64,000 nt of DNA, from assembly GCA_934444365.1 (NCBI GenBank), contig CAKSCM010000004.1, positions 1 to 64,000 of the forward strand, written 5' to 3'. The notes beneath the pieces were generated by a model. It ran no database searches. It had not been told where the DNA came from and worked only from the letters and a program-made list of their open reading frames with translations. This stretch comes from an uncultured Eubacteriales bacterium. GTDB taxonomy: Bacteria > Bacillota > Clostridia > Oscillospirales > Acutalibacteraceae. A program made the position numbers and the translations under genes. Positions 51,709 through 61,261 of this stretch are shown piece after piece; position 1 is the stretch's first letter; every line of letters starts with the position of its first letter.

Positions 51709-52878
51709 TTACAGCGAGCTTTCAAGAATTTCGGCTATATCCTGCTCGCAAAGGGGCATCCAGGCGCTTTCAAGCCCCTCGTTCTCGGCTATATGGCGCG
51801 CCATTTCGCCTATTCTCGATTCGTCTATTCCGACCTCCTTAAGGTGCATCGGTATGCCCATCGATTCAAAAAGCTTATAGGTCTCGTCGATGGTCTTTTC
51901 GGCTATCCGCTCACGCGGCAGGGACGGATCGATTCCGAAAATATGGGTGCCGAAGCTGACAAAGCGCTCAATGCTCTTGTCGTTTAAAATATGCTTCATC
52001 CAGCGCGGCGTTATTATGGCAAGACCCTCGCCGTGGGTTATATCATAATAAGCGCTGAGCGCGTGCTCGATCGCATGGCAGGGCCATCCGGAAGGACTGT
52101 TGCCGACAGAAAGTATTCCGTTGCAGGCAAGCGAGCAGCAAACCATCATTTCTCCGCGCGCGTTATAGTCGTCGGGCCTTTCGAGCGCCGCCTTCGCGCT
52201 GCTTATAATGCTCTTTATTACCGATTCGCACATTCCGTCGGTAAGGGCGGTATGCTCGCCGCAAAAATACTGCTCTATAACGTGATTTATGGCGTCGGCA
52301 GCGCCGGCGGCCGTCTGTTTGGCCGATACCGAAAAGGTATATTGCGGATCGAGTATCGAGGCTGCCGGATAAAGATGCTCGTCAAGATATCCGACCTTGT
52401 CGTTGGTCTCGGTGCGCGATATAACGCAGCCGCTGTCGTACTCCGAGCCGGTCGCCGCGAGGGTAAGCACGTCCACAAGCGGCAAAGCCTTTTCCGCCTT
52501 TACCTTGTAGGTTATAAGGTCCCAAGGCTCCCCGTCGTAAAGGGCGCCGGCGCATATTGCCTTTGAGCAGTCGAGCACGCTTCCTCCGCCGACGGCCAAA
52601 ACCGCGTCAATATTATGCTCCTTACAAATACGAACGCCGCCGAGCACGCTGGTGGTGTATTTGGGGTTGGGTTCAATGCCGCCGAGCTCGTAAACCTCAA
52701 AGCCGTTTGCGTCAAGCAGGCCTTTTACCTTGTCGTAAAGGCCTATTTTTTTAATGCTTCCGCCGCCGTAGGTAAGAAGTATTCTTTTGCCGTGCTTTTC
52801 AAGCTCTCCCGGCAGCGCCTGTATACTTCCCTTTCCGAATATAAGCTTGGTCGGGGTACAATAATTAAAATTCCGCAT
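51709..52878 (-). CDS. Iron-containing alcohol dehydrogenase (butanol dehydrogenase type)
   Basis: 389 residues, group III iron-dependent alcohol dehydrogenase. The N-terminal Rossmann-like part has RILLTYGGGSIKKIGLYDKV and AVGGGSVLDCSKAICAGAL. The metal site is supplied by QTAAGAADAINHVIEQYFCG and PCHAIEHALSAYYDITHGEG (D, H, H, H). It resembles clostridial BdhA/YugJ enzymes that reduce aldehydes with NAD(P)H. GAAAGGCGGAAAAATCC precedes the ATG. It follows the flavin reductase by 188 nt on the same strand; the dyad promoter at 53710 may drive both. Confidence 0.93.
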   Translation of the reverse strand: MRNFNYCTPTKLIFGKGSIQALPGELEKHGKRILLTYGGGSIKKIGLYDKVKGLLDANGFEVYELGGIEPNPKYTTSVLGGVRICKEHNIDAVLAVGGGSVLDCSKAICAGALYDGEPWDLITYKVKAEKALPLVDVLTLAATGSEYDSGCVISRTETNDKVGYLDEHLYPAASILDPQYTFSVSAKQTAAGAADAINHVIEQYFCGEHTALTDGMCESVIKSIISSAKAALERPDDYNARGEMMVCCSLACNGILSVGNSPSGWPCHAIEHALSAYYDITHGEGLAIITPRWMKHILNDKSIERFVSFGTHIFGIDPSLPRERIAEKTIDETYKLFESMGIPMHLKEVGIDESRIGEMARHIAENEGLESAWMPLCEQDIAEILESSL

Positions 52879-53066
52879 GGATTTTTCCGCCTTTCATTTT
52901 AAAATTAAAACAGACTGTCCATAAAACTATTGCCGATTGGACGTAAAATCATAATAAATTTTATAAAACAAAGATCGAAATTTTGCCCTCGGGCTCCGGC
53001 AATAAAAATCCGGAGCTTATTGTTTTTCAAACGTCGCCATACCGCACCGTTTTATTTTACTTCACT

Positions 53067-53627
53067 TTACTTTATTTCTTTGCCGTCGCAAAAGGCCTTG
53101 CCGACAATATCCCCGAGGACTACATAGGTATTGTTAAACGGGTCGAAGGTTATGGGCTTTACCTTTGCAACGTCAACATTGCCGTTTTTATCGAGCACCG
53201 AGGAATCTACGCTGACGTTGACTATTTTGCCTACTAAACGGCAGGTTTCCTCATCGTAGCTTTTAAGGGTGCATTCCACCGCTACCGAAAGCTCCTTTAT
53301 AAGAGGCGCATCCACAAACTCCGATTTTTCGGCATGGAATCCGGCCTTTTCGAACTTATCCGAAACCGAATTTGCCGAGACGATCCCCACGTAATCGCAC
53401 TCCTTTACATGAGCGGCATCGGCCATGCTCACGGTAAAGGCGCCCCTTTCGATAATGTTTTTGGTGGTCTTATGCCCGGCGCTTATGCACATGGAGATCT
53501 CGTCGTTCTCGCTTATTGAGCCCCAAGCGGCGTTCATGGCGTCCGGCGAGCCGTTTTTATCGTAGGTGGCAATAATGAAAACCGGCTGCGGATAGGTATA
53601 CGGCTTTGCTCCGAAATTTTTTCTCAT
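53067..53627 (-). CDS. Flavin reductase-like FMN-binding split-barrel protein
   Basis: 186 residues. The pattern YPQPVFIIATYDKNGSPDAM, NAAWGSISENDEISMCISAG, HKTTKNIIERGAFTVSMAD and FEKAGFHAEKSEFVDAPLI is that of the flavin reductase-like family of anaerobes (related to flavoredoxin). It binds FMN and handles electrons from NAD(P)H or ferredoxin to an unknown acceptor. GAGGAGTTTTA lies before the ATG. Upstream is a MerR-type promoter at 53710-53740, which suggests induction by electrophiles or aldehydes. The iron alcohol dehydrogenase follows. Confidence 0.9.
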   Translation of the reverse strand: MRKNFGAKPYTYPQPVFIIATYDKNGSPDAMNAAWGSISENDEISMCISAGHKTTKNIIERGAFTVSMADAAHVKECDYVGIVSANSVSDKFEKAGFHAEKSEFVDAPLIKELSVAVECTLKSYDEETCRLVGKIVNVSVDSSVLDKNGNVDVAKVKPITFDPFNNTYVVLGDIVGKAFCDGKEIK

Positions 53628-53709
53628 TAAAACTCCTCCTCATTTTTAAAAAACAAAATATAATGAATCATGACAAGGACCGATAACAACCTTTTTTGGC
53701 CCGGTTTTT

Positions 53710-53740
53710 ATTATACAACTTAAAGTTTACTTTAAGTCAA
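53710..53740 (-). promoter_or_regulatory. MerR/AdhR-type operator in a 19-nt promoter spacer
   Basis: On the minus strand, TTGACT (53735-53740), a 19-nt spacer, TATAAT (53710-53715). The spacer holds a perfect dyad ACTTAAAGT-AA-ACTTTAAGT (53718-53737). A long spacer with a centred dyad is the mark of MerR-family activators. The half-sites fit CTTAAAG-N4-CTTTAAG, which I recall as the site of the aldehyde-responsive AdhR of Bacillus. The regulator gene itself is not in this window. Confidence 0.75.
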
Positions 53741-53803
53741 TAGCTTTTAAAAAAGTTTTCAGTTTGTTAAAAAATATCTTAAAAACGACCTTCGCCCGCA
53801 AAA

Positions 53804-53849
53804 ACAAAAAACGATATACCGCCGGCTTTTCGCCCGGGATATCGTTTTT
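53804..53849 (-). terminator. Terminator of the DUF4886/threonine aldolase operon
   Basis: AACGATATACC and GGGATATCGTT stem with A/T runs on both sides, directly after the DUF4886 stop at 53863. Confidence 0.75.
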
Positions 53850-53862
53850 AAGACAAAATTAA

Positions 53863-54570
53863 TTATAAAATGCTCTCGATTATTTTTATTTCCTCTTTTG
53901 ATATAGGCTCGTCAAGATAGGCCGGATCGACATGCACCCTCGGGCTTTCCGAAAACAAAAATTTATACCACACACACCCCAAAAGATACCGGCCGAAGCC
54001 GAGGCTTGCATGAATCTGGTCGCGATAGGTCCCCTCGCGATTAAGCTTATAGGCCTTAAGCATAGCCTCGCCGCTTTTTATGATGCCGTCTGGCTTTATG
54101 AGCTTTTCGGCGCTTTCATAGGCTGATTTCACCTTTTCGAACATCTCGTCGGTCGTTTTAAAGCCAAGCTGAGAAAGCCGTTCCATGTGCTCGGGATAAG
54201 CCCATGTCTGGTGCAAAAGGATTTTTGCCCCTTCGCACCTGAGCCTTAACCAGTCGGCTATTTCGGGCAAAAACGGGGTGAAATTCGCGATGTCGGTGCT
54301 CTCGTGGCTCGCCTGCTGCAGGGTTATAAAGTCCCAGTTATTGCTGCCGAGCACCTCCTTTATGCTCACCATAAGACCGGTGTTTTCGCCGCCGAACTGA
54401 TAATGGTAGCTTTTTTCGTTATCTATAAGGTTTATGTAATGCCTTTTAAGCGAGCAGCCGCCGATGTACAGATTAACACAGGTAAGCTCCCTGCCGTTTG
54501 CCCCGGCTATAAGCTTTAGGTAGCGCTGGGCGTCCTCGGAGAAGCTGTTGCCTATGGACAGAATCTTCAT
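53863..54570 (-). CDS. DUF4886 SGNH-like hydrolase
   Basis: 235 residues, cytoplasmic (no signal peptide). MKILSIGNSFSEDAQRYLKL contains a GNSFS block with the likely nucleophile Ser. WDFITLQQASHES is the oxyanion block, and RDQIHASLGFGRYLLGCVWY supplies the Asp/His. This is the DUF4886 pattern, SGNH-fold proteins probably active on esters of sugars or small acyl groups. It lies 33 nt after the threonine aldolase gene, so the two form an operon. Substrate unknown. Confidence 0.88.
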   Translation of the reverse strand: MKILSIGNSFSEDAQRYLKLIAGANGRELTCVNLYIGGCSLKRHYINLIDNEKSYHYQFGGENTGLMVSIKEVLGSNNWDFITLQQASHESTDIANFTPFLPEIADWLRLRCEGAKILLHQTWAYPEHMERLSQLGFKTTDEMFEKVKSAYESAEKLIKPDGIIKSGEAMLKAYKLNREGTYRDQIHASLGFGRYLLGCVWYKFLFSESPRVHVDPAYLDEPISKEEIKIIESIL

Positions 54571-54603
54571 GCTCCTTTGCTCCTTTTATGCATTTTTAGC
54601 CCG

Positions 54604-55638
54604 TCACGGCAGCCGGTTGATGTCGCTTATAAGTGAATCGACCTCGCTGTCGATAGTTGCCCAGCTTGTACAAAAACGAACGACGGTGCCGCGATCGGTC
54701 TTTTCGGTAATTTCAAAGCTGTATTTATCGGCAAGCAGGCTCATCTGCTCATCCGACAAAACAGCAAACTGCTGATTGGTAAAGCTGTCGACCCAAAGGG
54801 GAATGTTTTTGCGGCAAAAGGCATTTTTTATTCTTAAGGCCTGCTCGTTTGCCCGTTTTGCCCCTTCAAAATACTCGCCGCTTTCGAGCATGACGGCAAA
54901 TTGCAGCCCGAGCAGCCAGCCCTTTGCAAGGACGGCGCCATGCTGCTTCATAAAGGCCTTAAAACGGGGTTTCAGCGCCTCGTTGGTTATTACAAGAGCC
55001 TCGCCGAAAAGAGCGCCGCATTTGGTACCGCCGATGTAAAAAACGTCGGTAAGTTTCGCAAGATCGGCAAGGGTGACGTCGTTTTTTGTAGATTCCAGTC
55101 CGTATCCCAGCCGCGCTCCGTCCACAAACAAATACATCCCGTAGCGTCTGCAAACCTCGCTTATGTCGGTAAGCTCGCTTTTCGAATAAAGCGTTCCCTT
55201 CTCGCTCGGGAAGGACAGATAAACCATCTTCGGCTCGGTTAAATATTCGGGCTCGCCCTCATCGTAATAGGCAGCCGCACATTTTTCTATCTGCCCGGCC
55301 GTGATTTTTCCGTCCTCGTTTAAAAGGGAAAGAATTTTATGTCCCGTAATTTCGATTGACGCCGCCTCGTGGCAGTTTATATGACCGGAATCGGCCGAAA
55401 TAACGCTTTGCACGCTGTTCAGCGCCGCCGAAATAACGGTCAGGTTGGCCTGGGTCGCGCCGGGGAAAAACATTATTTTAGCATTCGGACAAGAGGTCAT
55501 CTCTCTTATTATCCCCTCGGCTCTTTTGCACCACTCGTCCTCGCCGTAGCCGGAAAATCCGGTTTCGTTTTCTTTTGCCAAAGCGTCGAGTATACTTTTG
55601 TATGCTCCGCGATTGTAGTCGTTATTGAATCGGATCAA
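54604..55638 (-). CDS. Low-specificity threonine aldolase-like PLP enzyme (beta-eliminating lyase family)
   Basis: 344 residues from a TTG start at 55638. The longest ATG frame begins at 55674, but GGAGG lies 7 nt before the TTG, inside that longer frame, and the family starts near FNNDYNRGAYKSILDAL. Marks: GYGEDEWCKRAEGIIRE, FFPGATQANLTVISAAL, VDGARLGYGLES, and the PLP lysine in DVFYIGGTKCGALFGEAL. It cleaves threonine or related beta-hydroxy amino acids to glycine and an aldehyde. It is upstream of the DUF4886 gene on the same transcript. Confidence 0.88.
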   Translation of the reverse strand: MIRFNNDYNRGAYKSILDALAKENETGFSGYGEDEWCKRAEGIIREMTSCPNAKIMFFPGATQANLTVISAALNSVQSVISADSGHINCHEAASIEITGHKILSLLNEDGKITAGQIEKCAAAYYDEGEPEYLTEPKMVYLSFPSEKGTLYSKSELTDISEVCRRYGMYLFVDGARLGYGLESTKNDVTLADLAKLTDVFYIGGTKCGALFGEALVITNEALKPRFKAFMKQHGAVLAKGWLLGLQFAVMLESGEYFEGAKRANEQALRIKNAFCRKNIPLWVDSFTNQQFAVLSDEQMSLLADKYSFEITEKTDRGTVVRFCTSWATIDSEVDSLISDINRLP

Positions 55639-56016
55639 AAAAACGCCTCCAGTAAAAAGCATTATGCTTCTCATTTTTCGATCGTATTATAACATCACGG
55701 CGCCGACTAAGTCAATTGCTCCGCCGGTTAAAAGCGAATAAAAGAAATAAAATGAAATAAAAAAACAAAAAATCGGGCCGTCTTAAACCTTAGTTCAAGA
55801 CGGCCCGAGGATTTAAGACCGAGAGATTCAGCCTTAAACCCCTCGCTTAGGATACACCTACCCTAAGACTTAAAACCGCAGCGAACACATCCGGATACTT
55901 AAAATTCATTTGCGGCATGCCTACACATACGGTCGGGCCGACTTCGGGTCAAACACCCGGTAAACACCTGAGCGTCCGACCCAAAGCTTTAAAGGCCCTT
56001 CGGGGAGAAAAAAGAG
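55639..56016. other. Intergenic region after the alpha-galactosidase gene
   Basis: 378 nt. It holds the threonine aldolase promoter (not assigned), the terminator at 55755-55808 and a small hairpin GGCCCTTCGGGG at about 55993-56004 just after the alpha-galactosidase stop. No gene seen. Confidence 0.5.
55755..55808 (-). terminator. Terminator downstream of the alpha-galactosidase
   Basis: Perfect 12-bp stem TCGGGCCGTCTT / AAGACGGCCCGA (55773-55784, 55797-55808). The T run is on the minus strand (TTTTTTGTTTTTTT). Confidence 0.85.
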
Positions 56017-59000
56017 CTATTTATCGTTTTCTACGGGGAATTTGTCTATTTTGTCGACCGACCTTTGGAGGATGAGCAAAGCGTCGGTGGCGGTTACTTC
56101 GCCCTCGCCGTCAACGTTGGCAATAACGGTCTGCTCCTCATTAAGGGTGATCTTTCCTACGGCTGCCTGAAGGGCAAGCAGAGCGTCGTCGGCGGTTATT
56201 TTTTCGTCGCCGTTTAAGTCACCGTAGTTATAAACCTTTGTAAGCAGAGCCAGAGCCTCCTCGGCGGCCTTTAAGCGTTCCTCGTTGGTTACAAGGGCTT
56301 TGGCTTCAGCCGTCAAAGCGTCGTATGCCTGCCTTGCGGCCTTTATTGCCGCTTCGTCCCCGGCCTTTACATCATCGGCCGCCGGCAGGGCGTCGATGAG
56401 CTTTTCTGCCAATTTTGCAGAAAGGGTCAGTTCAGCGGCCTTTAAGCGTTCCTCGTTGGTTACAAGGGCTTTGGCTTCAGCCGTCAAAGCATCGTATGCC
56501 TGCCTTGCGGCCTTTATTGCCGCTTCGTCCTCGGCCTTTACGTCACCGGCCGCCGGCAGGGCGTCGATGAGCTTTATGACCTCCTTGGAATAAAGGGTAT
56601 TTTCCTTTTCCACAAGCTCGCCGTAACGGGTGACAAGGCTCTTGGCGTTATCGCTGAGCGAATCGTAAGCCTGTCTTGCTGCTGTCAGCTTATCCTTTTT
56701 CTGTGCGGTGTAGATAAGTCCGTCGACCTCGTAAGCCTGCATTTCGGCGACGTTTTTTTCCTTTAACAAAAGGGCAAGACCGTAGGCTGCCGAATCGGAG
56801 GTAAAGCCGTCGCCTCCGTCCAAAATCTGAAGGGTCAGTTCACTGCCGCCCGAAACATCGGCAAACAAAAGCTCGTACTCGCCAAGGCCCATTATACGGC
56901 TCTTTGCGACCTGCTTGCCGTCTACAAGCACGGCAAACTGGATTTTACCGGTGCCGCCGGCCGAATCCTTGCCGACGTAGGCCGAGAAGAAGGGATGGGT
57001 AGTCGAATACTGGGAAATGTCGTACTTCATGTAGGCCACTCCGTCGGTATCCGGATGGGATCTGAGGCCCTTCTTGAATACCAGGTTGCCTATTGTAATG
57101 TCGGTGCCGGCCTCGTTGCAGTTAACACTCGGGCGGTAGGGAGATGCGGGATTCGACGAGCTTGAAACAAACATCTTCCACTCGCCCATTTCAAGATCGC
57201 TTACGACTACGGCGCCGTCGGGGATCTTGTTTACCTGTCTCCAGCGGTCTATAGCTATGCCGTCGGGCACTTCGACCTTCTTTGTGTTTATGAATATTAC
57301 CGAGCAGGAACGGGCACTCTCGTATTTGACCTTAAGTCCGGTTTCCATAAGCTGCCTTCCGGTGGCGGTGGTGGAATTAAGTCCGTCGACATCGGTAAGA
57401 ACGTAGGTGACGTCCTCATTAAGGCCGTAAAGCTTTATGGTCCTTTCAAGTTCGGTTGCATTTTGCGGGCAGAATACCTGGATAACGCCCTCGTTGTTGG
57501 CGCTGTCTATAAACTGCCAGCCCTTCCACTGGTTGTCGTTATTGTTGTAGGGCAAAAGCTCGTAGTAGTCGTTGTAGTAATACTTCTGGACCATTCTGAG
57601 CTCGTCGACGAGCGCTTTTAACTGCTCCCAGTCCTGATCGTCCTTTCTGTAATCCCAGTTAAGGGTGATCGACGGAGCATAGGTCGAGCGGATTCTGTAA
57701 GCGTCGAAGTTTGCGTCCATAGACTGGTTCATCGGCTGACCGCTGAAGGGAATCCAGTTGGAAAGGGCCTGGGTGGCCGCCTGGGTCGCGTCGGAATAAT
57801 CGACGCTGTAATCGGTTCTGTGAAGCGGTACGGCGCGGCGAAGGGTCTCAAGATCCAATCTGCCGCCGCCCGACGCACAGGTATCGATAACCATGTCGGG
57901 GAAGGCCTCAATAAGGGTATCGAAGTAATCATAATATCCCTGGACGTACTTGTTTTCGACTATTCCGGTTCTGCCTGCGTCGTCGTACGACTGCCAGATA
58001 CCGGCCGGCAGCCAGTTGAAGTCCTGACGGTAAATATCAATGCCGCCGGTTTTCATTATATCGATGACTATGTCGGATATCCACTTACGGCACTCGGGAT
58101 TGGTCATATCGAGCATTCCGTGAGCGTTTATGCCGAACTTGGTATCGTAAAGGAGCCATTCGTCCTTGAATTCGGGGAAAACGGTACGGATCTGCTCGGC
58201 GGTAAGGCCGTTTCTTTCGGGCTCAAACCAAAGTATCGAGCCGCGCAAGCCGTGGGCGTCGGCATAGTCGTTTATAAGCTTAAAGGCCGACGGGAAGCGG
58301 TTTGTATCAACCTTCCATATACCGGTATCCTGCCATGCACTTACGGTGCTTTCGTTAACGCCGTAATACCAGCCGGCGTCCATCCACCAGTAATCGAGCT
58401 GAATGCCGTGATTAAGGTAGGATTCAATGGCGTCTATCTGGCTTTGCTCGGTGGCAGTGACCATGCAGTTGTATATCCACGACGACGAAGCGGTTACCAT
58501 AGGCTTTATAAGCTCATCCATGGGCTTGCGCATATTGCAGTCCATGAACCATTTACGCCAGATGTTGGAAATACCGGTCTGACTGGTTTCCTTATCGTAC
58601 TCGACAAAGGCCACAAGGGGGGTACGGATAGTCTCGCCGGGGGCAAGGTAGGTGTTAAGATCAAGCTGGGCGGCCGTAAAGCGAACCGCCTGCTTGCCGT
58701 TTGCCTCGCAGGGCTCGAAATTGTTGTAATATCTTCCGCCCCAGCTCGCCGAAATAAAGGTTCCGCCGTTGTCGGAGGTGGAAAGATTATAGTAGGGGAA
58801 TACCTGGAAGGTGGATTTGCCCTGATTTGCCTCGTAATAAAGCTGCTTATCCACCTGCTCGGTGTATTCGTTGTAGTAATTGTAATTGCTGCCGCCGTTT
58901 GAGTCGCTGGTAAGACCCGAAAGCACGGGATCATTGCCGTAGAAATAAACCTCGGCGCCGCGAAGCTCGGAGAACACACCGGTATTATTTTCGGTGTTGT

Positions 59001-61185
59001 TGGTGAAGTAAAGGACCCACTCGTATGCGTCGTAATCGGGATAAAGCACGGCATTAAGGGTGATATCGACGCCGCTTGCCTTATGCTTTACGGTAACGAT
59101 GGTCTGCTTGGCTTTGTCGGTATCCTTGGTCTGCCTAGATACCTCGGTAAAATCATCTCCGCCGAGACCGAAGTATTTTACATCGTCATACATGAAGGAA
59201 ACGGGCAGTGTGGACAGATCGTTCATCCACGCGGCGAATTTTTCGCTTGCCGTTCCGGTAGGTTCGGTACCGGGTTTATATTCCTCGCCGGCTTTTTTCA
59301 AAGTAAATCTCGCCCCTTCCATAACAAGGGTCGATTCGCCCTCGCCGGACTTTATTGTAAGAGCCGCTGAGCCCGAAAGCTGAATTCCGAAGGCCTTTGC
59401 TTTTCCGGCCTCAAGGGTTATTGACTTCACCGTTTTTCCGGCTATCTCAAAGGTAAGCTCGCGGGCAGCGTCTCCGGTATTCTTAACTGAGGTATAAAAA
59501 TACGGATACATGCTGTCAAAGCTGTAAACGGCGCTTTGCTCTCCGCCGGAAATTGTAATGGTGTTTGCTTCTTTGCTTGCCGTAATACCCGACGAAATCG
59601 AGTCCGGAGTCATATATGCCAGATGCTGCTCCAGATGATCGTCGCCCGGGTTTACCTTGCGGTTGTCAAGCATGGCGTTTCCGAAGGCCGACGAATCGTG
59701 AATAACGCCGTCGCCGCCGTTGTCGACAACAAGCTTGAGTATCGAAACTCCGGTAACATCGCAGGCGAGGTAGCAGTCAACTCCGACGTCCATAAGGGGG
59801 CTCGCCGCAAGAAGCACGCCGTCGCCGTAAATTAAGAACTGAACCTTGCCGTAGCCCGGTGTTGCCGCACTGTCCTTTCCGACGGTGGCCGAGAAGGTCG
59901 TGTAATCATATTCGCTTATATCGTACACTATTTCGGCAGGATAAGCGTCGGCCGGATGGGTGCGAAGACCCTTACTGTACTGAATGCCGTTTATGGTGAG
60001 CACACCGCCGGCTTCGTTGCAGTTTCTGCTGGGCTTATAGGGAGGATTGGCATCCTCCGAGGTACCGCCGAACATCTTCCAGCTGAGCCAGTCGATATCG
60101 GACAGGTAAATACCGGTATCGACGGGTGGCTCGGGATCGCCCGAGTCGCCGTTGCCGGTTTTATAGACCCTCGCGTCGCCGAAGGCGCCGGAGTCGCCGC
60201 CGATACCGTCGGCCGTTGCAATTATCTTTAATGTAAGGGCGCTTACTCCCTTAACATTCGCCGTAAGCATGTAGCACTGATTGATAGCCAGCTCGGGGCT
60301 TCTGGCGAGCTCCTCGCCGTCGCCGTAAACGGCAAACTGAATGTTGCCGTGGCCGCCGGCCGAATCCTTACCGACTACGGCCGCAAATGTATCAACGTCA
60401 AGTTCGCTTATGTCGTAATTGAGCTCGGCGTCATAGGTGGCGTCGGGATGGGATCTGAGTCCCTTTTTAAACTCCTGGGAGCAGATTATAAGGGGAGTTC
60501 CGTCCTCTTCCGAGTTAAGGCTCGGACGGAAGGCCGGAGAAGCGTCGTTTGAGGTCGCTCCGTACATCTTCCACGAGGTCATGGTAAGGTCGGAAAGATA
60601 GGTGTTGTTTGTAACCGTCTCGGGCTTTACCGTTTCGTCATTATAAATCCTGGCATTGCCCCATGCGGCCGAGTCGCCGCCGACGCCGTCGCCGCCGTCA
60701 AGAACCCTTAAAATAAGGGTGGAAACACCGGTTATGTCGGCGGTTATCTCACTGCTTTCTCCTCCGAACATGGCCGGGCTTACAGCCAGTACCTTTTCGT
60801 CACCGATAACGACAAACTGCACCTTTGTGTTGGTGGCACCAGCGGCGTCCTTACCGACTACAGCCGCAAAGGTGTTGCAGTTTTTGCCGCTTACGTCGTA
60901 CACCATATCGGCCGGATAGCTGCCGTCCGGATGGGTACGTACCCCCTTGGCATAGGTCACTCCGGCTATAACAAGAGGGCTTCCGTCCTCGCTTGTATCG
61001 TAGCTCGGATGATAGGGGGAGGCCGCATTGTCCGAAGACGACTGGTACATCCGCCAGCTCGTCGGTGTTAAATCCGAGATGTAAATAACACCGTCGCCCT
61101 CGGCCGCAAGGCACATCGGGGCAACCGAGCCGATTAATAAAACACATAACAAAATGCTTAAAAATCTTTTTAGTTTTTGCTGCAT
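56017..61185 (-). CDS. Giant secreted GH36/GH27-like alpha-galactosidase with four NPCBM modules, helical repeats and dockerin
   Basis: 1722 residues. Signal peptide about 1-28. Three NPCBM-type carbohydrate-binding modules (about 30-187, 192-348, 356-510) each contain GLRSHP/GVRTHP and VGKDSAG patterns. Then an N-terminal beta domain and a GH-D clan barrel (about 915-1260): LDYWWMDAGWY, GSILWFEPERNGLT, nucleophile D1055 in IYRQDFNW, IDTCASGGGRLDLETLRRAV, acid/base D1125 in LHRTDYS. A fourth NPCBM (about 1322-1475) follows. Next come three helical repeats (about 1480-1650, two nearly identical 57-residue copies) and dockerin-like repeats (GDLNGDEKITADDALLALQA, GEGEVTATDALLILQR). It should release terminal alpha-galactose from plant or host glycans at the cell surface. 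Single gene with its own promoter. Confidence 0.92.
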   Translation of the reverse strand: MQQKLKRFLSILLCVLLIGSVAPMCLAAEGDGVIYISDLTPTSWRMYQSSSDNAASPYHPSYDTSEDGSPLVIAGVTYAKGVRTHPDGSYPADMVYDVSGKNCNTFAAVVGKDAAGATNTKVQFVVIGDEKVLAVSPAMFGGESSEITADITGVSTLILRVLDGGDGVGGDSAAWGNARIYNDETVKPETVTNNTYLSDLTMTSWKMYGATSNDASPAFRPSLNSEEDGTPLIICSQEFKKGLRSHPDATYDAELNYDISELDVDTFAAVVGKDSAGGHGNIQFAVYGDGEELARSPELAINQCYMLTANVKGVSALTLKIIATADGIGGDSGAFGDARVYKTGNGDSGDPEPPVDTGIYLSDIDWLSWKMFGGTSEDANPPYKPSRNCNEAGGVLTINGIQYSKGLRTHPADAYPAEIVYDISEYDYTTFSATVGKDSAATPGYGKVQFLIYGDGVLLAASPLMDVGVDCYLACDVTGVSILKLVVDNGGDGVIHDSSAFGNAMLDNRKVNPGDDHLEQHLAYMTPDSISSGITASKEANTITISGGEQSAVYSFDSMYPYFYTSVKNTGDAARELTFEIAGKTVKSITLEAGKAKAFGIQLSGSAALTIKSGEGESTLVMEGARFTLKKAGEEYKPGTEPTGTASEKFAAWMNDLSTLPVSFMYDDVKYFGLGGDDFTEVSRQTKDTDKAKQTIVTVKHKASGVDITLNAVLYPDYDAYEWVLYFTNNTENNTGVFSELRGAEVYFYGNDPVLSGLTSDSNGGSNYNYYNEYTEQVDKQLYYEANQGKSTFQVFPYYNLSTSDNGGTFISASWGGRYYNNFEPCEANGKQAVRFTAAQLDLNTYLAPGETIRTPLVAFVEYDKETSQTGISNIWRKWFMDCNMRKPMDELIKPMVTASSSWIYNCMVTATEQSQIDAIESYLNHGIQLDYWWMDAGWYYGVNESTVSAWQDTGIWKVDTNRFPSAFKLINDYADAHGLRGSILWFEPERNGLTAEQIRTVFPEFKDEWLLYDTKFGINAHGMLDMTNPECRKWISDIVIDIMKTGGIDIYRQDFNWLPAGIWQSYDDAGRTGIVENKYVQGYYDYFDTLIEAFPDMVIDTCASGGGRLDLETLRRAVPLHRTDYSVDYSDATQAATQALSNWIPFSGQPMNQSMDANFDAYRIRSTYAPSITLNWDYRKDDQDWEQLKALVDELRMVQKYYYNDYYELLPYNNNDNQWKGWQFIDSANNEGVIQVFCPQNATELERTIKLYGLNEDVTYVLTDVDGLNSTTATGRQLMETGLKVKYESARSCSVIFINTKKVEVPDGIAIDRWRQVNKIPDGAVVVSDLEMGEWKMFVSSSSNPASPYRPSVNCNEAGTDITIGNLVFKKGLRSHPDTDGVAYMKYDISQYSTTHPFFSAYVGKDSAGGTGKIQFAVLVDGKQVAKSRIMGLGEYELLFADVSGGSELTLQILDGGDGFTSDSAAYGLALLLKEKNVAEMQAYEVDGLIYTAQKKDKLTAARQAYDSLSDNAKSLVTRYGELVEKENTLYSKEVIKLIDALPAAGDVKAEDEAAIKAARQAYDALTAEAKALVTNEERLKAAELTLSAKLAEKLIDALPAADDVKAGDEAAIKAARQAYDALTAEAKALVTNEERLKAAEEALALLTKVYNYGDLNGDEKITADDALLALQAAVGKITLNEEQTVIANVDGEGEVTATDALLILQRSVDKIDKFPVENDK
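56264..56575 (-). repeat. 171-bp tandem repeat inside the alpha-galactosidase gene
   Basis: A 171-nt unit (57 residues) beginning GCGGCCTTTAAGCG at 56264 recurs at 56435 with very few changes through about 56574. A more diverged third copy lies further upstream in the gene. In-frame, so copy number can change without breaking the protein. Confidence 0.9.
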
Positions 61186-61261
61186 GGTAACACTCCCTTA
61201 AATTTACTGAAAAAACAAAAAGCACGTTGCGCTGTATCGTTTCAGCGCTTCTCGCAAAAAC

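Noticed and set aside
57820..58902. 360-codon plus frame
   Set aside because: Antisense shadow of the alpha-galactosidase catalytic domain, which has all expected active-site motifs on the minus strand.
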